The notes beneath the pieces are model-generated. The model had not been told where the DNA came from, did not search any database, and was given only the letters and a program-made list of their open reading frames with translations. DNA of 64,000 nt, taken from contig OX352322.1 in assembly GCA_947090765.1 (NCBI GenBank), forward strand, positions 508,501 through 572,500, in the 5' to 3' direction. The DNA comes from Pseudomonas sp. MM223. Lineage in GTDB: Bacteria > Pseudomonadota > Gammaproteobacteria > Pseudomonadales > Pseudomonadaceae. Made by a program: the position numbers and the translations under genes. This document shows positions 61,338-64,000 of the stretch, in pieces. Every line of letters begins with the position of its first letter. The first letter of the stretch is position 1.

Positions 61338-61688
61338 ATGAGCGTCGAAACCTTCACCCCTACTGGTCTGGAATTCACCCATGGGGCAGCCCAGAAAGTG
61401 AAGAACCTGGTCAATGAGGAAGGCAATGAACGTCTGAAACTGCGGGTGTTCGTGACCGGTGGTGGTTGCTCGGGCTTCCAGTATGGCTTCACTTTCGATG
61501 AGGATGTGGCCGAAGACGACACTATCGTCGAGCGCGAAGGCGTGTCGCTGGTGGTCGACCCGATGAGCTTCCAGTACCTGGCAGGCGCTGAGGTGGACTA
61601 TCAGGAAGGCCTGGAAGGTTCGCGCTTTGTGATCAAGAACCCGAACGCAGCCACTACGTGCGGTTGCGGGTCCTCGTTCTCGATCTGA
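61338..61688 (+). CDS. erpA: Iron-sulfur cluster insertion protein ErpA
   Basis: A 116-residue A-type Fe-S carrier. Three conserved cysteines lie at C44 ([10 protein letters not shown]) and C108/C110 (TTCGCGSSF). ErpA delivers clusters to apoproteins, including IspG/IspH-type enzymes in E. coli, where it is essential. Its own promoter region separates it from argC. Convergent with anmK. Confidence 0.97.
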   Translation: MSVETFTPTGLEFTHGAAQKVKNLVNEEGNERLKLRVFVTGGGCSGFQYGFTFDEDVAEDDTIVEREGVSLVVDPMSFQYLAGAEVDYQEGLEGSRFVIKNPNAATTCGCGSSFSI

Positions 61689-61702
61689 GGCCTGGCCATA
61701 CG

Positions 61703-61730
61703 AAAACGCCGCGCAATTGCGCGGCGTTTT
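61703..61730. terminator. Bidirectional terminator between erpA and anmK
   Basis: AAAACGCCGCGC-AATT-GCGCGGCGTTTT, symmetric, between convergent erpA and anmK. Confidence 0.9.
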
Positions 61731-61747
61731 GCATGCTGGCGTAGCGG

Positions 61748-64000
<2,253 letters not shown>

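Overview
The window is a Pseudomonas putida-group chromosome segment. The order rmcA-like / rpoD / dnaG / rpsU / tsaD / plsY / folB / folK / cca / spoVR / yeaH / prkA / glpE / apaH / apaG / rsmA / pdxA / surA / lptD / amgK / murU / djlA-like / two-component pair / polyamine ABC operon / rpe / gph / trpE / estP / trpGDC / lplA-like / crp(vfr) / osmC-like / coq7 / argC / erpA / anmK matches what I remember of the KT2440 PP_0386-PP_0435 region. High GC, many 30-45 bp REP-type inverted repeats, and split trpE and trpGDC units also fit. No database was consulted.

Layout. Positions 1-3077 hold a leftward pair of low-GC signalling genes: a PAS-GGDEF-EAL protein cut by the window edge and an Aer-type chemoreceptor. 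Positions ~3117-8468 hold the remains of an integrated mobile element next to a CAU-anticodon tRNA gene: an IS5-group insertion sequence that truncates trbJ, a traJ gene, an IncP/RP4-like oriT, a traK-like gene, a frameshifted replication-type HTH gene, a small excisionase-like gene and a tyrosine integrase. Two perfect KorB operators and one perfect KorA operator lie in it, but no korA or korB gene is visible. From 8562 onward everything is conserved chromosome.

Core functions. The core carries transcription, replication and translation (rpoD, dnaG, rpsU, tsaD); folate and lipid synthesis; the prkA-yeaH-spoVR stress cluster; outer-membrane assembly (surA, lptD); cell-wall recycling (amgK, murU, anmK); and polyamine uptake with a neighbouring sensor kinase/regulator pair. 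The tryptophan genes lie in two units, each preceded by a related leader peptide ending in the same Trp-Arg-Trp motif. The trpE leader is nested in frame inside the 3' end of gph.

Quality warning. At least seven genes (dnaG, cca, pdxA, surA, trpE, estP and the island HTH gene) are broken by a single base gained or lost, and potB appears to have lost its stop codon. dnaG is essential and pairs of breaks share the same local sequence, so most are probably sequence errors rather than real pseudogenes.
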